A stretch of DNA of 64,000 nt, from the NCBI GenBank assembly GCA_000507305.1, contig DF239032.1, positions 340,111 to 404,110 of the forward strand. The letters are read 5' to 3'. Source of the DNA: Breviolum minutum Mf 1.05b.01 (lineage: Eukaryota; Sar; Dinophyceae; Suessiales; Symbiodiniaceae). Under the pieces are notes generated by a model. That model was not told the DNA's origin, made no database searches, and saw nothing but the letters and a program-made list of their open reading frames with translations. Shown here in pieces: positions 56,572 to 64,000 of this stretch; positions within the stretch are counted from its first letter, which is position 1; each line of letters opens with the position of its first letter. The position numbers and the translations under genes were made by a program.

Positions 56572-57256
56572 TTTGGTCAGGCATGGAAAGCCAAAAGATC
56601 GCCCATGGACAAGTGCCAACCACAGTACAAGAATCAACCTGCTTCAGAGGATTTACCCCGATCAAATGAAGCACCAAATCTCAAGATATGTCAAATGTCT
56701 GGGAACCAGCTGATTTTGCCAAGGGATGTAAGGCACTTGTTCCTACAGTGCCCATTGTTTGGGCCAGATTGGCGTTCTTTCTTGCAGGAGTTTGATTCTC
56801 AGTGGGGGACACCTGCTGCTGCAACCCCTGAACGTGGTAGTACTGGTCAACCAGGGACCCCCAGCCCCAGCCCTCAAAATGTGTGCTTGGAAATGAAAGT
56901 GGAATCCGACTTCAACTGGGAGGGGTCCTTTACCAATGAGCCCAAAACCATGGAAGAGATCAAGTCAAAGTTTGGGGGTGATGTGACTGAAATGGTTGGC
57001 CCTGACCCCAACATCACATTGCTACTTGCTCCAGGCCCTATTCTTTATGCTGTTGCCAAGGAAGCGGTTACCCTCCAGGGTAACACTCCTATCATTGCTC
57101 ATGGTGCAGGTGTTTGGCTGTTGGGGGACAAGGCCTCTGCCTTCAAAACGTCTAATCCCAATCGGGGAATCCCTTGTATATGGAATGCTGATGATGTTTG
57201 GGTGGTGATTGAGGAGGGGTTTTGCTTAAAATTCTGGATTTGTGTCGTGTTAACGG

Positions 57257-57316
<60 letters not shown>

Positions 57317-59512
57317 GGTTGTGGTTGTGGTTGTGGTTGTGGTGGTTGTTGTTTGTTGTTTGATGTTGTTGTCGCCTCCCCTTCATACAAGATTTTTGAG
57401 GGCAACCCCTGTTTAGGAAGGTGGAGCTGACAGTGATCTCATGACGTTGAGGCAAGCTCTACAAAAAATTGAACGTGGGGGACTGGTAGACTATACCCTT
57501 GGGGGCCACACTTGCACCCGCCCACCAGCAGTGACACAAGGCCACCAAGATGATTGCTTCACCATCTCCCCTGAACCCAACAACCCGCTCCTTTGGCGAC
57601 CCAATGCTGTGCCAGCAAAGCACTTGAAGATGTCGACCATTGCTTCGAGTTTTCCCTGGCCAGCTTTGGAAGCGAGCCCACTGGTCTTGGTTTCTCTGAT
57701 AGCGGTTAGGTATTATAATATATGTATATAAATACATATATATATAAATTGATATGTATATATATATATGTATGTATTGATTAATATTTAAATATATGTC
57801 ATTATAATATCCCATATTTCTGAAACCAGTTCATTCGTCCCAGCTTTTGGATTACCAGTCGTCCTCTTTCCACTAATTTTGTAGTCCTTACTCTGCGGCA
57901 TGCTTACTAAGGTTTGGCGACTACGGGTTTACCCAACAGAGAAGTGCGTTGCAGCTTGCAAACCCTTATGGTATCTCCCTGGGACCCTGAATTTGGGGAA
58001 AGGAAGGTCTCAACGGCTGGTTTGATTGCTAGGCTGCTGTTTTTGGTAGGGTACTTTGACACAGTTGCCCCAACTGTGCTCATGTGTGGTTGAGTGGTAG
58101 CAATGAAATTTGCAGAACCACAAACATCAACTCTTAGTTGATCATCAAAAACGTTGGATTGGACAAATCCTGCAATGGGAAAAAGGATCACAAAAGTAGA
58201 TCTATTGTTGATCGCTCTTGGATTAGTTGTTTCAAAAAGAACTCTGTTTGATTCCAATGGCTATCACTGTTTGTTGTTCAAAATCACCTTTGCTGTTGAA
58301 ATTTCAACACAGTTTCAATCATGATGGTGGGGAGGAGGATGCTGATGATTTAGATGGTGATGATGGTGTCAATTAACAACGATGATGATGATGATGATGG
58401 TGGTGATGATGATGATGATGCTGATGGTGATGATGATGATGCTGATGATGCTGATGATGATGATGATGATGATGATGATGACGATGAGGATGATGATGTT
58501 GGTGATCAAGTTTTACTGTAGCACATTTTGGTTCTAGTTTGACCCTCTTAGTGATCCTCTTGGCCTTACAGGGTAGTATCCATGCCGGTGTCCACCCAGA
58601 TTGTGATTGATGATGAGCTTATGGAGTATGAAATTCGTAGCCCACAAGTGTCAGAAAGTACTGGTGCCAAAAAAAGCTTCCACGTGATTTCTGATACATC
58701 TCGACCTCCTGTTCCTGCTTTGTTCATTTCGCAGTGGAACCCCAAGTGTGCTGCTCCACCTGTTGAGCCTGCCTCACAGTTCCTTGACGTTTGTGAATCT
58801 ATGACCACGGTAAGGTCCAAATTCCAAAATCCAATTTCCAAGTCGCAAAATCCAAACCCTCCAAAAAACAATTGGCAAAGTCACCTATTCCAAAATCTCA
58901 TTTCCAAAACTAAGGTTTCCTCCAGAAGCTTATTGGACTGATGCTCAACCTCAAGAATATGTAGAGGAGAGGCAGGAGGACTCCTACCCTGAGACTGAGC
59001 TGGACACACCAGTTCCAGCCTCTAGTCACAATGGAGAGGAGGGGCCACGGGCGGGGGTCAAGCGCTCTTTGGTGTTTTCGGAAGAGTCTTTGAATGCAAT
59101 TGTCACTCCTGAGAAAACATTGCCTGAAAACCCCCCAGAGATCCCACCACCTGAACCTGTTCAAGCACAGCCCGCCAAGAAGGTCAAAACCCAGGAACAG
59201 ATTGATCGTCATCGACGCAACAGTCAGGCTTGGCATGAGAAGTGGGTCAAGAAAGGTGTCCCCAAAAGTGGGCATAACTCAGAACCCGCAGAACCTCAAA
59301 ATGCAGAACCTGCGAATGTCGAATCTGATTTTGGATTTACTGTCAATTTGGAGGGGTCTTTGAGCGAAGCTCGAAATGAATTTGTGGCCAAATGGATTGC
59401 TGCAAGCACTCTTCCCCCATCCAATGAAAGGCGTACTAAGGCATTGGAAGCCTGGATGGCCAGTTCATTCCGTGCTGAAATGATGGCTTCCCGTGAAGGA
59501 GTTCAAAAATGA
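56572..59512 (+). CDS. Large spliced gene of unknown function, second part (or separate gene)
   Basis: Exons: about 56572-57217 (LPRSNEAPNLKICQM, FGPDWRSFLQEFDSQWG, then a hydrophobic NITLLLAPGPILYAVA), 57423-57713 (GGLVDYTLGGHTCTRP, WRPNAVPAKHLKMS), about 57960-58091 (MVSPWDPEFGERKVSTAGLI), 58572-58811 (STQIVIDDELMEYEIRSPQ) and 58912-59512 (IDRHRRNSQAWHEKWVKKG, then ALEAWMASSFRAEMM, stop). The sequence around LPRSxEAPNL and DPVRGP/FGPDW-like positions recalls proteins repeated many times in dinoflagellate genomes, but that is from memory without a search. It probably continues from the preceding exons as one protein. The intron 57218-57422 contains a (GTT)n microsatellite. Confidence 0.55.
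57256..57363. repeat. (GTT)n / (GTGGTT)n microsatellite in an intron
   Basis: About twenty GTT units followed by GTGGTT units. Translated frames give poly-Val, poly-Leu or poly-Asn and are not real proteins. Confidence 0.95.
57714..57960. other. Intron with TA-rich tract
   Basis: Contains ATATATATGTATG and similar sequence at 57718-57800. No coding content. Confidence 0.5.
58379..58500. repeat. (GAT)n microsatellite in an intron
   Basis: GATGATGAT units with interspersed GGT, GCT and GAG changes, in the intron before the 58572 exon. Confidence 0.95.
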
Positions 59513-60763
59513 TGCATTGATTGGTGTTTAGTTGTTTGGCATCGGGTTTCCCTTTCTAAATGGTCTAGAAACAAGTGATATGTGTTTTCCATTGTTTTCC
59601 TCATTAAGCTGCAACGATCACATTTTTTGTTTTTATGATGTCTTATATCTTCCAATCGCGGGATGCAATATGCCATCACAGCTGTTTTGCAACACTTCAG
59701 GCCCCTGCAGTGTGTTTGTCTGCTAGAGACCATGGGAGGTACACATAGTAGGGTGTCGGTAAAAAAAGTGTTTGCGTTGCACAGTCATGGATTGCAAAAA
59801 AGAAATCAAACACCACATCAACATTAGCAGCTTTTTTCAACATCACATCATTTTTTCCAGTAGTCTATCCGGTGCCCAGGTCGCACCTGCAACATCGCTT
59901 GTTCGGAAGCCTCTGTTGGTGGCCTCTGTTTTATTTTTGGTTTACCCAGTACTCATGGTACTCATGTCTCTGTTTTATTTTTGGTATACCCAGTACTCAT
60001 GGTACTCATGGTTCTTTACCCAAACAAATTCTCACAAATACATCAAGTACAGATACATCAAGTACAGAAACAACACAAAGAGAACTAAGTTTTTTTCAAA
60101 ACAGAAAGTCACCACCCCAAAGTGAAGGTGATAAAGCCCAAACACAAATTTTATATAGGGATACACGTAGTAGGTACATGTTTCAAGAAAAATGTCCATC
60201 CCACCAATCAGGCGGAGTGATTTTGATACCCAAAGAAAAATACATCAAATGCAGATGTTCACATAGATACATAAGTAGTACGTGGTTGTTTTAAAACAAG
60301 TTGTCACCCCAAATGATCAAATAAATTAAATGAATCATTCTTTACCCAAATGCGAGAACAGCAAATGCAGGTAGATCTCAGAGTTTAACAAAAACGATAT
60401 GAAAAAATCTATTCATTAGTACACATGGTTTTTCAAAAAAAAAAAGACCATCCCACGAAGGATCAATGAATCTGCTGGTTTTTCCGAATCTTTATATTCT
60501 AAACATGATATCTTTATGATACCTTTCGGTTTTTTGGAGATGACAAGTTTGTGAAGCTACAAATGGGCTAGGTTTAATAGCATAATTTCAACACTTCCAG
60601 TTTGGAAAACTCCTTGAATCCATAAACTCAAACCCTTGGTGCCGGACAAACGTTAAAAAAAGAGATTTGGTCCTGGGCCGTTTTTCGTCCTTGAAGCTGT
60701 GCGAGGCGGTGCAACCCTTTGGATTTCCATGTTTGGATTTAGTATTTTATATGTATACTGTAT
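59513..60763. other. 3' region of the transposon, no gene seen
   Basis: No exon supported on either strand. It holds a 44-bp duplication (CTCTGTTTTATTTTTGG at 59924 and 59968) and two direct copies of ACATCAAGTACAGA near 60040-60060. Confidence 0.55.
59924..60011. repeat. 44-bp tandem duplication
   Basis: CTCTGTTTTATTTTTGGTTT and CTCTGTTTTATTTTTGGTAT both lead into ACCCAGTACTCATGGTACTC, 44 bp apart. ATGGTACTCATG is repeated inside. Confidence 0.85.
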
Positions 60764-61179
60764 ACATGTGTTGGCCCAAACCATGTTCAGTGGAACATTT
60801 TTTCATGTTTAAGGACAAAAACAAAAAACTGTGTTCCAAGTCAGTCATGTCAGCAAAGATCAGAGATGATCATGTTTCATGATTGAAAAGATAGCGTCCA
60901 CAAAAGCAGCAAAGATCAAAGATGATCATGTTTCATGATGAAAAAGATTGTGTCCACAACAACAGCAAAGATCAGAGATGATCATGTTTCATGATTGACA
61001 AGACAGTCACCACAACAGCAGCAAAGATCAGAGATGATCATGTTTCATGATTGGAAAGACAGTGTCCACAACTCCACAACAGCAGCAAAGATCAGAGAAG
61101 ATACTTTGCATTCACTTTTTCTTTTAGTTGAGCCAGGGTTAGTTGTCACAAATCTAGGGTCAGATGCCACCAATGTAAC
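60764..61179 (-). repeat. Right terminal inverted repeat with five 56-bp subterminal repeats
   Basis: CAGCAAAGATCAGAGATGAT recurs at 60851, 60907 (one change), 60963, 61019 and 61083 (variant). The steps are 56, 56, 56 and 64 bp, the last with an 8-bp insertion. It is the reverse complement of the left end, which has only three units. The outer ~80 bp end in CAATGTAAC at 61179. TTGGCCCAAACCATG at the inner edge mirrors the left side. Confidence 0.85.
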
Positions 61180-61230
61180 TTAAATTNAAAATTCAACTTG
61201 AAAAAAATGAAAAACAACAAAAAAACAGAA

Positions 61231-61458
61231 TCTTCATGATCGGGGGGGGTCGTTTTTTGACCCCCCCGGATCGTCAAGAAACAAATGTTTCTTCATGATC
61301 CCATGATGGGCCATGTACTGTCTTCATGATCGGGGGGGGTCGTTTTTTGACCCCCCCTGATCGTCAAGCTCCAACTAGCTACAAAAAGGGATCGTCAAGA
61401 AACAAATGTTTCTTCATGATCGGGGGGGGTCGTTTTTTGACCCCCCCTGATCGTCAAG
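61231..61458. repeat. Three near-identical G8/C7 hairpin units
   Basis: Units at 61231-61279, 61321-61368 and 61411-61458 read TCTTCATGATC, G8, TCGTTTTTTGA, C7, then GATCGTCAAG. Each can fold into a long GC stem with a T-rich loop. Between units, AAGAAACAAATGTTTCTT forms a second small hairpin. The first unit starts 52 bp outside the right transposon end. Confidence 0.9.
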
Positions 61459-61624
61459 ATTTTGCCACAAGTGATATTTGCATCATTTTTCCGACAGTGG
61501 AAAGCTCTGAAAAAATGCCTGCGCGCTTGTGACCGGGGTTTCCCGAAAACCTTTGCCCTTTGAAATTTCAGTACAAAAAAGTTTCTTTTTCCTAATGGCC
61601 TGCATTTTTTTCTTTAAGTTGGTG

Positions 61625-61880
61625 AGGTGAATTATTCTATTTTTTTCCCTTAGATTTTTTGAAGTGAGTTATTTTGCTCCCATTTTTTTCCCTTAGATTT
61701 TTTGAAGTGAGTTATTTTGTTCCCATTTTTTTCCCTTAGATTTTCTGAAGTGAGCTTGTTTGCTCCCAGTTTTTTCCCTTAGATTTTCTGAGGTGAGTTT
61801 TTTTGCTCCCATTTCCCTTTAGATTTTCTGAGGTGAGTTTTTTTGCTCCCATTTTTTCCCTTTAGATTTTCTAAGGCAGG
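61625..61880. repeat. 43-bp tandem repeat array, six copies
   Basis: CCCTTAGATTTT recurs at 61647, 61690, 61733 and 61776, then (as CCCTTTAGATTTT) at 61815 and 61858, steps of 43 bp with one of 39. The consensus includes GAAGTGAGTTATTTTGCTCC. It is strongly pyrimidine-rich on the + strand. Confidence 0.9.
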
Positions 61881-62040
61881 CCTGGTTTTTGTGAAAATTT
61901 CACTGTATTTTATTCATGTGTCTCAAAAAAAAAGGGCTAAGGTTTTGCAGGAAAAAATTCAGGAGTTCTCAGCTTTCATGGCTGGGTGGCTAAGGAAACA
62001 AATCTGTAGCGCCCAGTGATCAAACATCATTCTTGCTTAC

Positions 62041-62156
62041 TTCCATGCGACTTTGGCGCCGTCAGACAATGGTGGCAAAAGTTTGGCACAATGAGAGGAA
62101 TCCGTGCTGCTTCCATGCGACTGTTGCGCCGTCAGACATCGGTGGCAAAAGCTTGA
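62041..62156. repeat. 70-bp direct duplication next to the methyltransferase-like stop codon
   Basis: TTCCATGCGACTTTGGCGCC and TTCCATGCGACTGTTGCGCC begin at 62041 and 62111. Both go on to GTCAGACA and GGTGGCAAAAG. It is probably part of the 3' untranslated region of the minus-strand gene. Confidence 0.8.
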
Positions 62157-62161
62157 TGGAA

Positions 62162-62989
62162 CTATTGCGTCCCTTGGAATTCCTGCCTGACGGCTAGGGC
62201 CAAAAGTTGAACGAATTCCGGGGTATACACTTGGCAATGTTTTGACAATTGAATCCCAGCTTCGGACCCCTGAATGACAGCATGTTCACCCTTACAATTG
62301 CATTGCAAAGGTGAAAACAATCTGACCACAGCTGTGCTGTTGGTAAGCAGCGTTGTGCGTTTGCGCAATGGCTGCCCTGAGTCTGGTGTCTTCAGCCCTA
62401 CACGGCACTGGTCGAAAGTGACTCTGTGCACATTGGGAGTGCCAATCAGCCTTTGAACAGTTTGTCGTTGCCAGCTCGTGGCTCTTTGCGGATGTTCGTG
62501 GCAGAAGAATCGGCCGTTAGCGACTCTATTCTGCGCGATAATCATCGAAAAATCTAATAAGCAATGGGCCTCTTCAAAACGTTTCTTCTTCACTTGCGGG
62601 TCCATTTTTCCCAGATTCAAATTTTGTAACGGACTGTACATTGTACAAGGTGGGGATAGCATTGTGAAAAAAGGACAATGCGTCCCCACAAGGCGCATTG
62701 CTCGAGCACGGTCTTCAAAAGTCGTGAAGTCATATCCAGTCTGGATATCAAAACTGTATTGTGCTGGCAATCCATAACGCCTGAGCTCAACAGCAACGCG
62801 AGGAGGAGAGAAAAACTCCATGAACACGTGCCTCTGTGGTGCACTGCAGTCATCCTCGTCACTGGGAATAGTGATAGAGGTTGATGGAGATGGGCGTGCT
62901 CCCGAGAGTCGCATGGAAGGCCCCGGCTCAGAAATGCTTCGAAACAGAGTGCGGGTTATCCTGGCCGGTTGCAGATGACAATTATTCAT
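62162..62989 (-). CDS. Methyltransferase-like protein, intronless (275 aa)
   Basis: An uninterrupted frame from ATG 62989. Residues 1-50 are Ser/Pro-rich with an acidic PSDEDD stretch. Then come FMEFFSPPRVAVELRRYGL (position of an AdoMet-binding motif I), SFDIQTGYDF (motif II-like acidic residue), FFTMLSPPCTMYSPLQ (motif IV-like PPC), FFCHEHPQRATSW (motif VI-like), FDQCRVGLKTPDSG and a C-terminal CNCKGEH. This order follows a cytosine-5 methyltransferase fold, though EHP replaces ENV. From memory, such domains occur in dinoflagellate retroelement polyproteins. Activity is uncertain. It is unlike the spliced methyltransferase at 43.7-46.6 kb and belongs to the minus-strand intronless array. 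Confidence 0.6.
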   Translation of the reverse strand: MNNCHLQPARITRTLFRSISEPGPSMRLSGARPSPSTSITIPSDEDDCSAPQRHVFMEFFSPPRVAVELRRYGLPAQYSFDIQTGYDFTTFEDRARAMRLVGTHCPFFTMLSPPCTMYSPLQNLNLGKMDPQVKKKRFEEAHCLLDFSMIIAQNRVANGRFFCHEHPQRATSWQRQTVQRLIGTPNVHRVTFDQCRVGLKTPDSGQPLRKRTTLLTNSTAVVRLFSPLQCNCKGEHAVIQGSEAGIQLSKHCQVYTPEFVQLLALAVRQEFQGTQ

Positions 62990-63463
62990 AGGAAGGAATC
63001 TTAAAAAAATGATACAAACTGACTTGCACCTTGAAGGAATTGAATTGTGAATTGTACATTAAAAGAAAAAACATCAGTTTCAATTGGATATCAAGTGGCC
63101 CAGCCTCCGTCTCTTTTCTTCTGGCTGGTTTCCTTCTTGGTCGCGGTTTGCTCTGTCCCAAAAGTCCAGTGGCAAGGTCTCCTGGGAGTCAACCTCCACG
63201 ACTATGGCTTCCGACATGTTAGTCTTAGTCTTTCAGAGCCAAAAATACTGTGGGGCGATCTTCCGTGACATCCTGGGTGACCACAGTGATTTTGGATGAA
63301 AAGTTACGGACCGGACATACATGTGTCTGTTACTGTGTTTTTTTTTAAATTTGTTGCTACGTCTAATGATGTAGTAAGAGTGTGACATATATTTGTTATA
63401 CAAACGATTATTATACAACACCTTCCTGATGCTTCCTGCAAATTAACAAACGCTTTCTTATTT
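62990..63463. other. Intergenic spacer in the minus-strand array
   Basis: 474 bp with no supported gene. Short overlapping frames on the + strand have no recognisable content. The length is close to the 505-bp spacer between the 1189-aa and zinc-finger genes. Confidence 0.5.
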
Positions 63464-64000
63464 TTATCCACTTGCGTGCACCCAAGCAGTCTGGTCAGCG
63501 TTTAGGACCAATCCAGCTTTGCGGCGGCAAGATGCACACCCAACCCTGGAGTGACGACACTGGGAACACCCGAGTGACACCCCTTCAGGCATTGGAAGCC
63601 TTCCAAGTTGCCTCCCGCCCCGGGCCAATGCTTTTGGGCCTGGATGGGGTGGGGGGGCGGCTTTCGCCTTGGCCTTTGCTTTGGCCTTGGCAGCGGCCTT
63701 GGCTTTTGCTGCGGCTGCCGCTTTGGCCTTTGCGCATGCAGGTCTTCGAAATTGCTGGCCCGCGTCTCCAGCCTCGTTTTGTGGAGGTGAAGGTGGCGGT
63801 GAAGGTGGCGGTGAAGGTGGTGGCGAGGGCAATGAAGGCACCACGCTATCTACCTCTGAAGGTGGAGGGGATGGCAAATCAGGAGTACAATTGCCATCTC
63901 CCTCGCCTTCTGGTTTGTCTCTCGCTGAATGCGTTTCTGAGAATGCTGCAGCAGGTCTTTTGCGAGGGCGCCCCCTGGCTTTGGCCTTGGCCGCTGTTGC
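63464..64000 (-). CDS. AT-hook and Cys-cluster protein, C-terminal part (runs off the window)
   Basis: The frame is open from the window end to a stop at 63464. It starts with RGRPRKRPAA, an AT-hook-like DNA-binding motif in an Ala/Lys-rich context. It continues with an acidic/Pro-rich linker of PPSPPP repeats and an Ala-Lys repeat tract (AKAKAAAKAKAKAKAKAA). It ends with GCSQCRHSRVGCASCRRKAG and a short tail. The four Cys in CxxC-x6-CxxC spacing suggest a small zinc-binding motif that I recall from many dinoflagellate proteins. Nuclear DNA binding is inferred. It is first in the minus-strand array of which the methyltransferase-like gene is next. The start codon lies outside the window. Confidence 0.65.
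   Translation of the reverse strand, partial: ATAAKAKARGRPRKRPAAAFSETHSARDKPEGEGDGNCTPDLPSPPPSEVDSVVPSLPSPPPSPPPSPPPSPPQNEAGDAGQQFRRPACAKAKAAAAAKAKAAAKAKAKAKAKAAPPPHPGPKALARGGRQLGRLPMPEGVSLGCSQCRHSRVGCASCRRKAGLVLNADQTAWVHASG

Larger units (their letters stand above)
42458..61179. mobile_element. Putative giant DNA transposon (18.7 kb) carrying a DNA methyltransferase
   Basis: The left end GTTACATTGGTGGCATCTGA and the right end TCAGATGCCACCAATGTAAC are exact inverted repeats. The match continues for about 135 bp with few differences and then into shared 56-bp subterminal repeats. Between the ends, all recognisable genes are on the + strand and spliced: a C5-cytosine methyltransferase, a DUF7869-like putative transposase and a large gene or gene pair of unknown role. 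The flanking DNA on both sides belongs to an intronless minus-strand array that reads on past the element, which fits an insertion. A target-site duplication was not recognised (left flank AAAAATAT, right flank TTAAATTN). An N at 61187 blocks an exact check. Confidence 0.75.
61180..62161. other. Repeat-rich stretch between transposon end and methyltransferase-like gene
   Basis: No gene. It consists almost entirely of short repeats: three G/C-run hairpins (61231-61458), a 43-bp array (61625-61880) and a 70-bp direct duplication (62041-62156). Confidence 0.6.

Noticed and set aside
57099-57455. Protein with long poly-Asn or poly-Leu/Val runs
   Set aside because: It is a translation of the (GTT)n microsatellite within an intron on both strands.
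57907-58257. 116-aa minus-strand ORF
   Set aside because: The + strand reads MVSPWDPEFGERKVSTAGLI here, in order with the neighbouring exons, so the minus frame is a shadow.
42458-61179. LTR retrotransposon as the explanation of the 18.7 kb element
   Set aside because: The ends are inverted, not direct, repeats. No reverse transcriptase, integrase or protease motif was seen, and the genes contain introns.
1-64000. rRNA or tRNA genes, bacterial operons, prophage
   Set aside because: No tRNA-like cloverleaf with B-box sequence, rRNA-like block, or run of ribosome-binding sites before closely packed ORFs was noticed.

Overview
The window looks like nuclear DNA of a dinoflagellate, most likely a Symbiodiniaceae/Suessiales relative. 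That is inferred from four things. Genes are cut into short exons by introns of up to several kb. Several reading frames only join if GA or GC splice donors are allowed as well as GT. Intergenic and intronic DNA is full of ~90-150 bp inverted-repeat (MITE-like) elements. Several long proteins resemble families I know only from dinoflagellate genomes. I saw no rRNA, tRNA, operons or bacterial signals.

Left part (about 1-36.9 kb). This is not a gene desert, although no long ORF exists. Reading for exons on the + strand gives (i) two exons resembling a Calx-beta domain (2.2-3.5 kb); (ii) putative membrane exons (6.3-9.0 kb) leading into a large ABC-transporter-like gene (about 9.9-29.3 kb), with Walker A, Q-loop and post-signature exons and a degenerate Walker B; (iii) a kinesin motor-domain gene (about 32.7-36.8 kb) with its P-loop and EIY motifs. 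Introns carry at least six families of small inverted-repeat elements. An assembly gap (Ns, 28790-29119) lies in an ABC-gene intron.

Right part (about 37-64 kb). The kinesin motor stops before its switch I/II exons, and the DNA changes to a compact, intronless, minus-strand array. Read right to left it holds an AT-hook/Cys-motif protein (entering from the window edge), a methyltransferase-like protein, a 1189-aa protein and a C2HC zinc-finger protein, mostly spaced about 0.5 kb apart. The array is interrupted between the methyltransferase-like gene and the 1189-aa gene by an ~18.7 kb segment (42458-61179) bounded by long terminal inverted repeats with subterminal 56-bp repeats.

The 18.7 kb segment has its own multi-exon + strand genes. 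They are a C5-cytosine DNA methyltransferase with recognisable motifs I, II, IV, VI, VIII and X (43.7-46.6 kb), a putative DDE/RNase-H-like transposase of the DUF7869-like type (46.9-51.0 kb), a 32-bp tandem repeat array (51.2-51.6 kb), and a large dinoflagellate-type gene or gene pair of unknown function (52.0-59.5 kb). The main hypothesis is that this is a giant DNA transposon carrying its own DNA methyltransferase. It would be nested in an older, intronless, probably mobile gene array, which in turn appears to lie in or at the end of a kinesin gene. Exon boundaries are read by eye and are approximate unless stated to be phase-consistent.
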